Below, one piece after another: positions 1 through 7,984 of a DNA stretch of 64,000 nt. The DNA is taken from positions 496,001 through 560,000 of the forward strand of contig NZ_CP108109.1 of assembly GCF_036199905.1 (NCBI RefSeq), read 5' to 3'. The notes under the pieces are model-generated. The model saw only the letters and a program-made list of their open reading frames with translations, was not told where the DNA came from and ran no database searches. Every line of letters begins with the position of its first letter. Within the stretch, counting starts at the first letter, position 1. Made by a program: the position numbers and the translations under genes. The stretch comes from Streptomyces sp. NBC_00223 (GTDB lineage Bacteria > Actinomycetota > Actinomycetes > Streptomycetales > Streptomycetaceae).

Positions 1-1007
1 CCGAGCGGGTGCGCGGCAAGCTGCGGACCCTGCGGGAGATGGCCGGTGTGCTCACCGCGGCCACGGGCGTGCCGGTGGTGCGGGTCGGGCGGATCGCCGG
101 GCAGTACGCCAAGCCGCGGTCCGCGCCGACCGAGACCCGCGGCGGGCTGACCCTGCCCTCCTACCGGGGCGACGCGGTCAACGGCCCGGACTTCACCGCG
201 TCGGCCCGCACCCCCGACCCCGGGCGGCTGCGGCGGATGTACGACGCCTCAGCGGAGACGATGAGTGTGCTGCGGGCGCTGTCCCCGGACGGCGGGCCCG
301 GCCCGGGGCGGGCCGTACCGGACGACCTCGCCCAGGACGCGGCGGACGCGGAGTTGTTCACCAGCCACGAGGCACTGCTCCTGGAGTACGAGCACGCCCT
401 GACCCGGATCGCCTCCGGCACCGGCCGCCCGTACGGGCTGTCCGGGCACATGCTGTGGATCGGCGAGCGGACCCGGGGGCTCGACGGCGAGCACATCGCG
501 TTCGCCGCGCGGATCGGCAACCCGGTCGGGGTCAAGCTCGGGCCGACCGCGACCGCCGACGAGGCCCTCGCGCTGATCGACCGGATCGATCCTCGGCGTG
601 AACCGGGCCGGCTCACCCTGATCACGCGCATGGGCGCCGACCGGGTGCGCGATCTGCTGCCCGGTCTGGTCGAGAAGGTCACGGCCTGCGGCGCCAGGGT
701 GGTGTGGGTCTGCGACCCGATGCACGGCAACACCGTCCAGGCCCCCACCGGCCACAAGACCCGCGTGTACGACACGGTGCTCGACGAGATCCGGGGCTTC
801 TTCGAGGTCCACCGCGCGCTGGGCACCCACCCCGGCGGCGTCCATCTGGAACTCACCGGCGAGGACGTCACCGAGTGCGTCGGCGGCCCGGAAGGGCTCG
901 GCTTCGCCGACCTCCCGCTGCGGTACGAGACCGCCTGCGACCCCCGGCTCAATCGCGCCCAGGCGCGCGAACTGTCCCACGCGGTGGCCGAGTTACTGGC
1001 CGGCTGA
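1..1007 (+). CDS. Class II 3-deoxy-7-phosphoheptulonate (DAHP) synthase, 5'-truncated by window edge
   Basis: The enzyme condenses phosphoenolpyruvate and erythrose 4-phosphate, the first step of the shikimate pathway. The reading frame is open from base 3 and already begins inside the family block GKLRTLREMAGVLTAAT...VVRVGRIAGQYAKPRS, so the N-terminus lies outside the window and the first in-frame GTG (base 9) is not the start. Further class II hallmarks follow: GHMLWIGERTR, NPVGVKLGPT, WVCDPMHGNT and HLELTGEDVTEC. About 335 codons are present, ending at TGA 1005-1007. A strong hairpin follows at once. Such plant-type synthases occur both in primary metabolism and in antibiotic clusters; nothing here decides which. 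Confidence 0.93.
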   Translation, partial: ERVRGKLRTLREMAGVLTAATGVPVVRVGRIAGQYAKPRSAPTETRGGLTLPSYRGDAVNGPDFTASARTPDPGRLRRMYDASAETMSVLRALSPDGGPGPGRAVPDDLAQDAADAELFTSHEALLLEYEHALTRIASGTGRPYGLSGHMLWIGERTRGLDGEHIAFAARIGNPVGVKLGPTATADEALALIDRIDPRREPGRLTLITRMGADRVRDLLPGLVEKVTACGARVVWVCDPMHGNTVQAPTGHKTRVYDTVLDEIRGFFEVHRALGTHPGGVHLELTGEDVTECVGGPEGLGFADLPLRYETACDPRLNRAQARELSHAVAELLAG

Positions 1008-1037
1008 ACGCGATCCGGCGACCGCGCGGAGGACTCG

Positions 1038-1065
1038 CGCCCGGGAGAACGCCGTCTCCCGGGCG
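1038..1065. terminator. Bidirectional hairpin terminator
   Basis: There is a perfect 11-bp stem, CGCCCGGGAGA with TCTCCCGGGCG, around a 6-base loop. It sits between the convergent DAHP synthase and reductase genes. There is no U-tract, as usual for Streptomyces. Confidence 0.7.
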
Positions 1066-1076
1066 GCAGCCCGTCC

Positions 1077-1928
1077 TCAGCCCTGGTGGGCGAACCCGGT
1101 CCGCCACGTGGTGTGCGCGGGCGTCCATCCCAGGCTCCGCGCCTTGGCGTTGACGGCCCCGCGCTCCCAGCCCGCGCCGCCCTCCGACGGCTCGGGCACG
1201 GCCAGGCCCAGGGCCGCGGCCAGCGCGGGCACCCACTCCCGGGCGGCCGCGGGCTCGTCGTCCACGACGTTGACCGGGCCGCTCGGCCAGCCCAGCGCGA
1301 GTACGGCGGCCCGGGCGGCGTCCTCGACGTGCACGAAGGAGGAGACGCCGGAGTGGGCGGGCAGCGCGCCGTCCGCGAGCTTGCCGGCCATCAGACCGCC
1401 GGGCGCGTACCAGGTGCCGGGGCCGTAGAAGGTCCCGTACCGCAGGACGACATGCTCCTCGATCTCCGCCGCCGCGTCCTCCAGGGCGACGATGCCGCCG
1501 ACGCTGGTCGCGCGGGGGTCGGGCGCGCCGGTGTCCAGCGGGGTCGTCTCGTCGGCGGGGACGCCGCCCTCCTCGTACGCCCAGGAGATGGACTGGGCGA
1601 CGATCCGCCGCACTCCGGCCTTCTTCGCCGCGTCCACCAGGTTGCGGGTGCCCTCGCGGCGGATACGGGCGTTGTCGACGGGGTTGCCGCCGGCCAGCGA
1701 GGTCAGCTGGTGGACGACGACCTCGGGGGCGGCGGCGGTCAGGGCGTCGGCCACCGCGTCGCGGTCGAAGACGTCGAGCCGTACTCCTTCGGCGCCGTGG
1801 GCGTGCAGGTCCTCCACCCCCTCGGCCGTACGGGTACCGCCCGTGACCTGGTGCCCGGCCTCGACCAGGAGCGGCACGAGCAGCCGCCCCACGGCCCCGG
1901 TGCCTCCAGCGACGAAGATGCGCGTCAT
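1077..1928 (-). CDS. NAD(P)-dependent epimerase/reductase, extended SDR-like
   Basis: This 283-residue protein has the dinucleotide-binding Rossmann motif GGTGAVG at residues 8-14, right after a hydrophobic first strand. Asp-rich loops and the block AQSISWAYEE near residue 113 follow, where extended SDRs place active-site Ser/Tyr residues. I do not see a clean YxxxK, so it is an atypical member and the substrate cannot be named. GGAG lies 6-7 bases before the ATG at 1928. It is 61 bp downstream of the MFS gene on the same strand and is probably cotranscribed with it. Confidence 0.8.
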   Translation of the reverse strand: MTRIFVAGGTGAVGRLLVPLLVEAGHQVTGGTRTAEGVEDLHAHGAEGVRLDVFDRDAVADALTAAAPEVVVHQLTSLAGGNPVDNARIRREGTRNLVDAAKKAGVRRIVAQSISWAYEEGGVPADETTPLDTGAPDPRATSVGGIVALEDAAAEIEEHVVLRYGTFYGPGTWYAPGGLMAGKLADGALPAHSGVSSFVHVEDAARAAVLALGWPSGPVNVVDDEPAAAREWVPALAAALGLAVPEPSEGGAGWERGAVNAKARSLGWTPAHTTWRTGFAHQG

Positions 1929-1989
1929 CGATTCTCCAAAAAGCGCTGCGTGAAAAGGGAGTCGTGAAAGGGAGTGTCGGACAGGTGGT

Positions 1990-3276
1990 TCAGTCGTGCG
2001 CGTTGGCGTCCTCGGCGGGCCGCAGGCCCGGTGCGGGCGCCGGCACCGCTGCCGGCGCGGCCGACGGCGGCCGGGTGCGGTCGGTCGTCCACAGCGCGAG
2101 GGCCGCCGCGGTGAGCACGCCGCCCGCGACGCACACCCCCGTCCAGCCCCAGCGCGGGTACAGCGTGACCGCCAGCGCGCCGCCCGCAGAACCGCCCAGG
2201 AAGTACGCGGACATGTAGGCCGTGGTGACCCGCGACCTGATCCGCGGCGGGTAGGCGTAGATCCGGGTCTGGTTGAGGACGTGCACGCCCTGCACGCCCA
2301 CGTCGAGCACCAGGATGCCCGCGACCACCAGCAGCAGCGTTCCGCTGCCGCTGAGCAGTGCCCAGGACACGCCGATGGCGGCCAGCAGCACCCCGGTCGC
2401 GGCGTGGGCCAGTCCCCGGTCCTGGAGCCGGCCCGCGGGCTGGGCGCACAGCGCCCCGGCGACGCCGAGCAGGCCGAACAGGCCGATGACGCCGGGCGAG
2501 TAGCCGTAGGGATCGTCGGAGAGCATGAACGGCAGTGCGGTCCACAGCAGTTGGAAGACGCCGAAGCCCAGGGCCCCGGTGGCCATCCGGCGCCGCAGGA
2601 AGGGCTCGGCGGCGATCAGCGAGCCGACCGAGGCGAGCAGCCGGCCGTAGGTCGAGCCGGGTGTCGCGGGCAGGTCGGGCAGCATCACACGGGACAGGGC
2701 CGCCAGCACGGCGATGATCGCGGCGGCCACCGCGTAGACGAAGCGCCAGCCGACCAGTTGGTCCAGGGCGCCGGCCACGGTCCGGGCCAGCAGGATGCCC
2801 AGCAGCAGCCCGGTCATCAACGTGCCGACGACCTGACCGCGCTGGTCGTCGCGGGCGAGGGTGGCGGCCATGGGGATCAGGATGTTGATCGCCGTGCCCG
2901 TCAGGCCGGCCACCGTGAGGGCCGCGACCAGCGCCCAGGCGCCGGGCGCCGCGGCCGCCCCGGCCAGCGCCACCGCGTCGAGGACGAGCATGGTGACGAT
3001 CATCGGGCGGCGGGCCAGCAGGTCGCCCAGCGGCACCAGCAGCACCAGGCCGGCCGCGTAACCGAGTTGGTTGAGCGTGATGCACAGCCCGACCAGCCCG
3101 GAGGAGACATGGAAGCTCTCGCGCAGCTCAGGCAGCAGCGGCTGGGCGTAGTAGTTGTTGGCGACGATCAGACCGCACGCCACGGACAGGAACAGCACCA
3201 GAGTGCGGGAGACGCCCGCTCCCGGCAGGGCGGGGCCGGACAGGGAGCCACCGGGCCGAGGTCCGCGGGTGATCAT
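1990..3276 (-). CDS. MFS transporter, 12-TM drug/sugar efflux type
   Basis: This 428-residue integral membrane protein has about 12 hydrophobic segments. The N-terminus contains CGLIVANNYYAQPLLPELRE and the loop between TM2 and TM3 carries GDLLARRPMI, an MFS motif A variant. The overall pattern resembles the YnfM/AraJ-type efflux family. The substrate is unknown. The ATG at 3276 has no strong Shine-Dalgarno and may be translated from a very short leader. The gene diverges from a MocR-type regulator across 89 bp, so that regulator may control it; the reductase downstream would share the transcript. Confidence 0.85.
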   Translation of the reverse strand: MITRGPRPGGSLSGPALPGAGVSRTLVLFLSVACGLIVANNYYAQPLLPELRESFHVSSGLVGLCITLNQLGYAAGLVLLVPLGDLLARRPMIVTMLVLDAVALAGAAAAPGAWALVAALTVAGLTGTAINILIPMAATLARDDQRGQVVGTLMTGLLLGILLARTVAGALDQLVGWRFVYAVAAAIIAVLAALSRVMLPDLPATPGSTYGRLLASVGSLIAAEPFLRRRMATGALGFGVFQLLWTALPFMLSDDPYGYSPGVIGLFGLLGVAGALCAQPAGRLQDRGLAHAATGVLLAAIGVSWALLSGSGTLLLVVAGILVLDVGVQGVHVLNQTRIYAYPPRIRSRVTTAYMSAYFLGGSAGGALAVTLYPRWGWTGVCVAGGVLTAAALALWTTDRTRPPSAAPAAVPAPAPGLRPAEDANAHD

Positions 3277-3314
3277 GCGATCAGACTAGAAAAAGAGAGG
3301 CTCGAAGGCATGGG

Positions 3315-3344
3315 CCAAAAACGGTACGGAAGACTGGTCCAAAA
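3315..3344 (+). promoter_or_regulatory. Candidate MocR direct-repeat operator
   Basis: The hexamer CCAAAA occurs at 3315-3320 and 3339-3344, exactly 24 bp apart and in similar contexts (GGCCAAAAACGG and GGTCCAAAAGAC). It lies in the AT-richer spacer between the MFS and mocR-type genes. MocR proteins typically bind direct repeats near their own promoter. This is inferred from sequence alone. Confidence 0.4.
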
Positions 3345-3365
3345 GACAGTGAAGGAGAACCGGGG

Positions 3366-4865
3366 ATGACTGGCGCGGTGGCCGGGCTCGACCTGTGGCT
3401 GGAGCTGCCGGCCCACGGCACCCGGGCCAGGGCCCTGGAGGAGGCGCTGCGCACGGCGATCCGCGAGGGCCGGCTGACCGTCGGCACCCGGCTGCCCCCG
3501 ACCCGGGGCCTGGCCGCCGAACTCGGGCTGTCCCGGGGCACGGTGAGCCAGGCGTACACCCAGCTCACCGGCGAGGGGTGGCTGACGACGCGGCCGGGCC
3601 GGGCGGGCACCCGGGTGGCCGAGCAGCCGCGCCCCGAGGCCGCGGCCACCGCGCCGCCGCCCGCCGCCCCGGCCGCCCGCGAGCCCCGGCACGACCTGGG
3701 CCCCGGCCGCCCGGACGTCGCCGCGTTCCCCCGGGCGGAGTGGCTGCGGGCCGTGCGGCAGGCGCTGCGGGAGGCGCCCGCCGAGGCGTTCGGATACGGC
3801 GACCCCCGGGGCCGGCCCGAGCTGCGTACGGCCCTGGCCGGCTATCTGGGCCGGGCCCGCGGGGTGCGCGTGGACCCGGCAAACCTCGTGGTGTGCTCCG
3901 GGTACACCCAGGCGCTCGGGCTGCTCACCGGGGTCTTCGCCGACGCGGGGGTGCGGACGATCGGCATGGAGGACCCGGCGCTCGCCGACCATGTCGCCAT
4001 CGCCCGCGGGCGGCTGACCGTCGTGGACATACCCGTGGACGACGAGGGGATGCGGCTGGAGGCCCTGGCCCGCCCCGACATCCGGGCGGTGGCCTGCACG
4101 CCGGCCCATCAGTTCCCGCTGGGGGTGAGCATGTCGTCCGCCCGCAGGACCGGGCTGCTGACCTGGGCGCGGGAGCGCGACGGCTGGATCGTCGAGGACG
4201 ACTACGACGGGGAGTTCCGCTACGACCGCAGGCCGATCGGGGCGTTGCAGGCCCGCAGCCCGTCCCGGATCGTCTACGTCGGCACGACGAGCAAGTCGCT
4301 GGGGCCCGGGGTGCGGATCGGCTGGATCGCCTGCCCGCCGCGCCTGCTGGACCGGCTGGTCGGGGCGAAGGCCCTGGCGGACCGGGTGACCGGCCCGCTG
4401 GACCAGATCGCGCTCGCCGGGATGATCGCCTCGGGCCGGTACGACCGGCATCTGCGGCTGATGCGCCAGCGCTACCGGCGGCGGCGGGACGAACTGGCCG
4501 CCGCGGTGGCCGCGCGGCTGCCGGGTGCCCGGATCACCGGGATCACGGCGGGGCTGCACGCGATCCTCGATCTGCCGCCGGGCGCGCCGCCCGAGGCGGA
4601 GATCATGGCCGCCCTGGCCGCGGCCTCGGTGCGGCTCCATCCGCTGAGCGCCTACGCCCGCGGTCCGGTTCCGCCCGGCCCGCCCCGCCTGGTCGTCGGC
4701 TACGCCACTCCGGCGGCCCACGCGTACGGCATGGCGCTCGACGCGCTGCTCACCGCGCTGGAGGGCCTGGTCGTGCCGCGCGGCCGGGCCCTCCCGCGCA
4801 CGCCGGGCGCGTCCGCCCCCGGGCTGCTCGGGGCCGGGCTACTCGGGGCCGGACCCAAGCCGTAA
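3366..4865 (+). CDS. MocR/PdxR-type regulator (GntR winged helix fused to class I aminotransferase fold)
   Basis: This 499-residue transcription factor has an N-terminal GntR helix-turn-helix (about residues 18-85, TRLPPTRGLAAELGLSRGTVSQAY) joined by a Pro/Ala linker to a PLP-dependent aminotransferase-like domain. That domain has the expected EDDYDGEFRYDR block and TTSKSLGPGVRIGW, whose lysine is the presumed PLP ligand. MocR proteins sense PLP or amino-acid derivatives and often control an adjacent gene, here the divergent MFS exporter. AAGGAG precedes the ATG. The 3' end overlaps the convergent regulator gene by 27 bp. The last 40 residues are a Leu/Gly-rich tail. Confidence 0.9.
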   Translation: MTGAVAGLDLWLELPAHGTRARALEEALRTAIREGRLTVGTRLPPTRGLAAELGLSRGTVSQAYTQLTGEGWLTTRPGRAGTRVAEQPRPEAAATAPPPAAPAAREPRHDLGPGRPDVAAFPRAEWLRAVRQALREAPAEAFGYGDPRGRPELRTALAGYLGRARGVRVDPANLVVCSGYTQALGLLTGVFADAGVRTIGMEDPALADHVAIARGRLTVVDIPVDDEGMRLEALARPDIRAVACTPAHQFPLGVSMSSARRTGLLTWARERDGWIVEDDYDGEFRYDRRPIGALQARSPSRIVYVGTTSKSLGPGVRIGWIACPPRLLDRLVGAKALADRVTGPLDQIALAGMIASGRYDRHLRLMRQRYRRRRDELAAAVAARLPGARITGITAGLHAILDLPPGAPPEAEIMAALAAASVRLHPLSAYARGPVPPGPPRLVVGYATPAAHAYGMALDALLTALEGLVVPRGRALPRTPGASAPGLLGAGLLGAGPKP

Positions 4866-5615
4866 CTGGGCCGTGCGCATGCCGGCCTCGAAGCGCGATC
4901 TGGCCCGGAGTCTCTGCATCAGGTCGGCGACATGGCGCCGGTAGGTCCGCACCGACCAGCCCAGTTCGCGGGCGGCGGCGGTGTCGGTCCAGCCCGAGCC
5001 GAGCAGCGGCAGTATCTGCGCCAGCGGGCTGCCCGGTTCGGTGTCCCACAGCGGCCCGCCGTCGGCGCCGGTGAAGACTCCGGGGTCGACGGCGCCGTCC
5101 CACGCCGTGTCGAAGAGCGACCGCAGGGTCCTGACCACGACCTTGTCCCGTACGACGGTCAACCGGCCCGAGGAGTCGCCGAGTACGGCCACCGTGCCGT
5201 CGATCAGCGTCATCCGGGGGATGACATGGCCCGCGACGCGCACGGCCGCGTCCCCCGCGTACGCCGACAGCTGCCACGGCTCGGTGCCGTCGGCGAGCAG
5301 CGAACGGGAGACCAGCAGCCGGGTCTCCCCCTGGCCCTTGAGCAGGGACGCCTGGAGCGAGCCCAGGGGGTCGGCGGGCGTGTCGGGGACCGCCGCGCCC
5401 AGGCTGATCCGTGAGGTCACGGATCGGCGGCGGACCTGCTCGATTAACTGATGGACCGTGCTGTCCGTGGCGTCCACCGCGTCCCGCCCCTGGGCGCCGC
5501 AGCCTCTGCCGTTGAGGAACCGGGCGATTTCACCCACCTGACTCGCGTGGTACAACAGGGCCTGGACACCGCCGGTCGCGCCGGTGTACTCACGGGGCTG
5601 CGTGCTCGTACTCAT
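4839..5615 (-). CDS. LuxR-type HTH regulator, single C-terminal output domain
   Basis: The start at 5615 is chosen because GGGAGG sits 5 bases upstream and the preceding in-frame sequence looks non-coding. The 258-residue product has no recognisable N-terminal sensor. It ends with a LuxR/GerE-like helix-turn-helix, GWTDTAAARELGWSVRTYRRHVADLM. The middle (VIPRMTLIDGTVAVLGDSSG) resembles the region before the HTH of the TrmB/LuxR protein encoded at 7985, so the two are probably relatives. No ligand is evident. Confidence 0.75.
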   Translation of the reverse strand: MSTSTQPREYTGATGGVQALLYHASQVGEIARFLNGRGCGAQGRDAVDATDSTVHQLIEQVRRRSVTSRISLGAAVPDTPADPLGSLQASLLKGQGETRLLVSRSLLADGTEPWQLSAYAGDAAVRVAGHVIPRMTLIDGTVAVLGDSSGRLTVVRDKVVVRTLRSLFDTAWDGAVDPGVFTGADGGPLWDTEPGSPLAQILPLLGSGWTDTAAARELGWSVRTYRRHVADLMQRLRARSRFEAGMRTAQLRLGSGPE

Positions 5616-6239
5616 CGGTTCCTCCCTTGCCTCGACCTGCTCGACTCGACGTTCGGGAAGTGCTGTTGCCGGGTGTCCGCGACCCGGGACGTGCCGGACG
5701 GACGGACGAGTGCGGTACGGGAATCGCGCGCTCCGACCGCCGCCGGGCGCGGCAGGGCGGACGGCTGCGGTACTGATCGGGTGTCGGTCCTCCAGGGCTC
5801 GGATTTCACGGCGAAGCGACGACTCATCAGAGTGCGGGTGCATACGAATCAAGGCAATGAATAACCTCCCGCCCCGGCCGGAAACCATCGGTCGTACAAG
5901 GGTCAACATTCGGCCAGCCGTATCGGCCGGGGCGTTCCCCGGAGGGCGGTACGCACCGGGAAGCTCGGGATGTCACGAGGCCACCCCGGGGTAGGGGTCG
6001 AGTACAGGGCAAATTTGCGGGCCCGGACGACTGTCGAAATGAGGCGAGATCCCGGCGTTCGTGTATCCGCCATGGGCGGGCGTGTTAACACCGCGCGACG
6101 CGGACGTCAGGCCGATTTTGTCCCATTCACCACGGGTGGTTCGGCGGGGGGTCGGCGGGCGCTTCCGGGCGGCCGGCGGGCGCGCGGAAGGAGCGCGCGG
6201 GGGTCTCGACCGACCGCGCGCGGGCAGGGGGTGGAGGGG
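5616..6239. other. Intergenic region, no convincing gene
   Basis: About 620 bp lie between two minus-strand genes. An AT-richer patch near 5815-5870 probably holds the promoter of the LuxR-type gene. A 10-bp palindrome GTGTTAACAC is at 6082-6091. Short open frames here show no codon bias and no ribosome binding site. Confidence 0.5.
6193..6221 (-). terminator. Hairpin downstream of the oxidoreductase gene
   Basis: There is an 8-bp stem, GCGCGCGG with CCGCGCGC, around a 13-base loop, about 20 bp past the stop codon of the minus-strand oxidoreductase gene. It is a modest candidate. Confidence 0.45.
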
Positions 6240-7199
6240 TCAGGGGATCAGGACGAGGCGGTGGGTGGGGGGTGTGGGGGAGGTCCAGGCCTGTTCGACC
6301 TGGGAGAGGGGGACGGGCTGCGTGTCCACGGCCAGCGTGCCGGAGGCGATCTGCTCGGCGAGGGAGGGCAGTTCGGCGACGATGCCCGCGGTCGTCACGG
6401 AACCCTGCCCGCTGCCGAGGATGTTCAGATTCCCCGCCCGCAGCAGGAACGACGGCAGGGTGATGTCCGCCCCGGCCATGGACCCGATCTGGATCCAGGA
6501 CAGCGCCTTGGAGCGGTCGGCGCGGGCGGTCAGCAGCGCGACCATCGCCCGCTCAGTGGGCGGGCCCCACAGGTAGTCCAGGACGACGTCGACGTCCCCG
6601 GCCGCCCGCCCGAGCCGTTCGGCCACGTCCTTGTCGTCGCCGTCCAGACCGACCACCTCGTCGGCGCCGAGATCCTTGACCAGTTCGAGCCGCCCCGGGT
6701 CACGGCCGGCGCCGACCACCCGGGAGGCGCCGAGGTGCCGGGCGATCCGGACGGCGAGCTGTCCGGCGTTCCCCGTGGCGCCCATGACCAGGACGGAGCC
6801 GCCGGGCGGCAGGGCGACCCGGCGGCGCAGCGCCACCCAGGAGGACATACCGGGGTTCATGGCCGCGGCCACGGCGACCGGGTCGGTGCCGGCCGGCAGG
6901 GCGACGGCCCGGCGGCGGTCGACGACGGCCCGCTCGGCCATCGTGCCCAGGGCGCCGTCGGGGGCGACGAAGTAGAGCAGCTCGCCCTGCGCCGTGCGGC
7001 CGACCGCGTCGATGCCCGGGATCAGCGGCAGGGTGCCGTCGGAGGTGTAGTGGCTGCCGTCGGCGGCCGAGCGCACCCGGGGGTGCAGTCCGGCCGCCAG
7101 GACGTCGACAAGGACCTCGTGCTCCCCCTCGGCGACAGGGTCGGGAAAGGTGTCGAAGCGGGGCGGGGCGCCGAAGGAACGGACGACTGCGGCATGCAT
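6240..7199 (-). CDS. Zinc-independent MDR-family quinone oxidoreductase/alcohol dehydrogenase
   Basis: The ATG at 7199 is preferred over an upstream in-frame one because GGGAGA lies 6-7 bases before it and MHAAVVRSFG is the usual MDR beginning. The 319-residue protein has a GroES-like N-terminal half and a nucleotide-binding domain with MGATGNAGQLAVRIARHLGA near residue 145. The cysteine clusters of zinc alcohol dehydrogenases are absent, which points to an NADPH quinone reductase-like enzyme. It diverges from a MarR repressor gene with an operator-like palindrome between them, a common redox- or aldehyde-responsive arrangement. Confidence 0.85.
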   Translation of the reverse strand: MHAAVVRSFGAPPRFDTFPDPVAEGEHEVLVDVLAAGLHPRVRSAADGSHYTSDGTLPLIPGIDAVGRTAQGELLYFVAPDGALGTMAERAVVDRRRAVALPAGTDPVAVAAAMNPGMSSWVALRRRVALPPGGSVLVMGATGNAGQLAVRIARHLGASRVVGAGRDPGRLELVKDLGADEVVGLDGDDKDVAERLGRAAGDVDVVLDYLWGPPTERAMVALLTARADRSKALSWIQIGSMAGADITLPSFLLRAGNLNILGSGQGSVTTAGIVAELPSLAEQIASGTLAVDTQPVPLSQVEQAWTSPTPPTHRLVLIP

Positions 7200-7284
7200 G
7201 AGGGCTCTCCCGTACTGCCCCTCGGCGCTGACCGGCCGGAGGCGTGGAGGTGCGGCTGCCGCCACCAAGAGGTTTGCGGCACGT

Positions 7285-7318
7285 ACTACTTTCGAAGGTA
7301 GTTTGTGCCACGTACTAC
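7285..7318. promoter_or_regulatory. MarR operator candidate in divergent promoter region
   Basis: An 18-bp near-palindrome, ACTACTTTCGAAGGTAGT (16 of 18 positions symmetric), covers 7285-7302. The decamer CACGTACTAC occurs at 7280-7289 and again at 7309-7318. Both lie between the oxidoreductase and marR starts, so one dimer array could repress both genes. Confidence 0.6.
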
Positions 7319-7336
7319 GTCAACTAAGCTGGGCCC

Positions 7337-7798
7337 ATGACGACCGACGCCACCCCGGTGGGCCCCGCCGACGACCGGCCCCTGAACACGGTGGACGCCC
7401 TGGTCCAGCTGTCCTTCCTGATCCAGCGCGTCCTGTCCGCCGCCGGCGCCGAGCACGACCTGTCGGTCGTCCAGATCAGGCTGCTCGGCGTCCTGCGCGA
7501 CCGGCAGGCCGGCATGCTCGAACTCGCCGGCGTCCTCGGCCTGGACAAGTCCTCCATGACCGGCCTGGTGAGCCGCGCCGAGAAGCGCGGCCTGATCCAG
7601 CGCTCGCCCTCGCCCCACGACGGCCGGGCCGTCCTGGTCTCGCTCACCCCGCTCGGCCGGCAGCTCGTCGACCGGGGCGTCGCCGAGATCGGCCGCCGCG
7701 TCACGGCGCTGACCAGCCAATTCACCCCGGCGCAGCACGCCGAGTTCACCCGCCTCGCCGCCGCCCTGCTCGACGCGGAGCGCGGTTCCCACCTCTGA
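7337..7798 (+). CDS. MarR family transcriptional regulator
   Basis: This 153-residue winged-helix protein has the MarR core LLGVLRDRQAGMLELAGVLGLDKSSMTGLVSRAEKRGLI, then the wing SPHDGRAVLVSLTPLGRQLV. It probably represses itself and the divergent oxidoreductase gene, with relief by a small phenolic or electrophilic ligand. It lacks an obvious redox cysteine. The ATG at 7337 begins 19 bp past the second CACGTACTAC element, which fits autorepression. Confidence 0.9.
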   Translation: MTTDATPVGPADDRPLNTVDALVQLSFLIQRVLSAAGAEHDLSVVQIRLLGVLRDRQAGMLELAGVLGLDKSSMTGLVSRAEKRGLIQRSPSPHDGRAVLVSLTPLGRQLVDRGVAEIGRRVTALTSQFTPAQHAEFTRLAAALLDAERGSHL

Positions 7799-7881
7799 CG
7801 AAGACGTCTCCGCGGCCTTCACATACCCCCATTCACGGTTGCTTTCGGGCACCGCAGGGCAAGAACCGGTCAAGATCTCTT

Positions 7882-7908
7882 GTTCCAATGCCCCTCCTGG
7901 ACTGGAAC
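7882..7908 (+). promoter_or_regulatory. Inverted repeat upstream of TrmB/LuxR regulator
   Basis: GTTCCA (7882-7887) and TGGAAC (7903-7908) form an inverted repeat with a 15-base spacer in the AT-richer 186-bp leader of the regulator gene. It may be a protein-binding site. The evidence is symmetry and placement only. Confidence 0.3.
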
Positions 7909-7984
7909 CGGACACCAACAGAGGCTAAAAATATGGCAAAACGGGGACCAGTACATGAGCGGATGAGGAAGAGGAACACACACC

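Noticed and set aside
6082..6091. GTGTTAACAC palindrome as an operator
   Set aside because: A single 10-bp palindrome far from either start, with no second copy.
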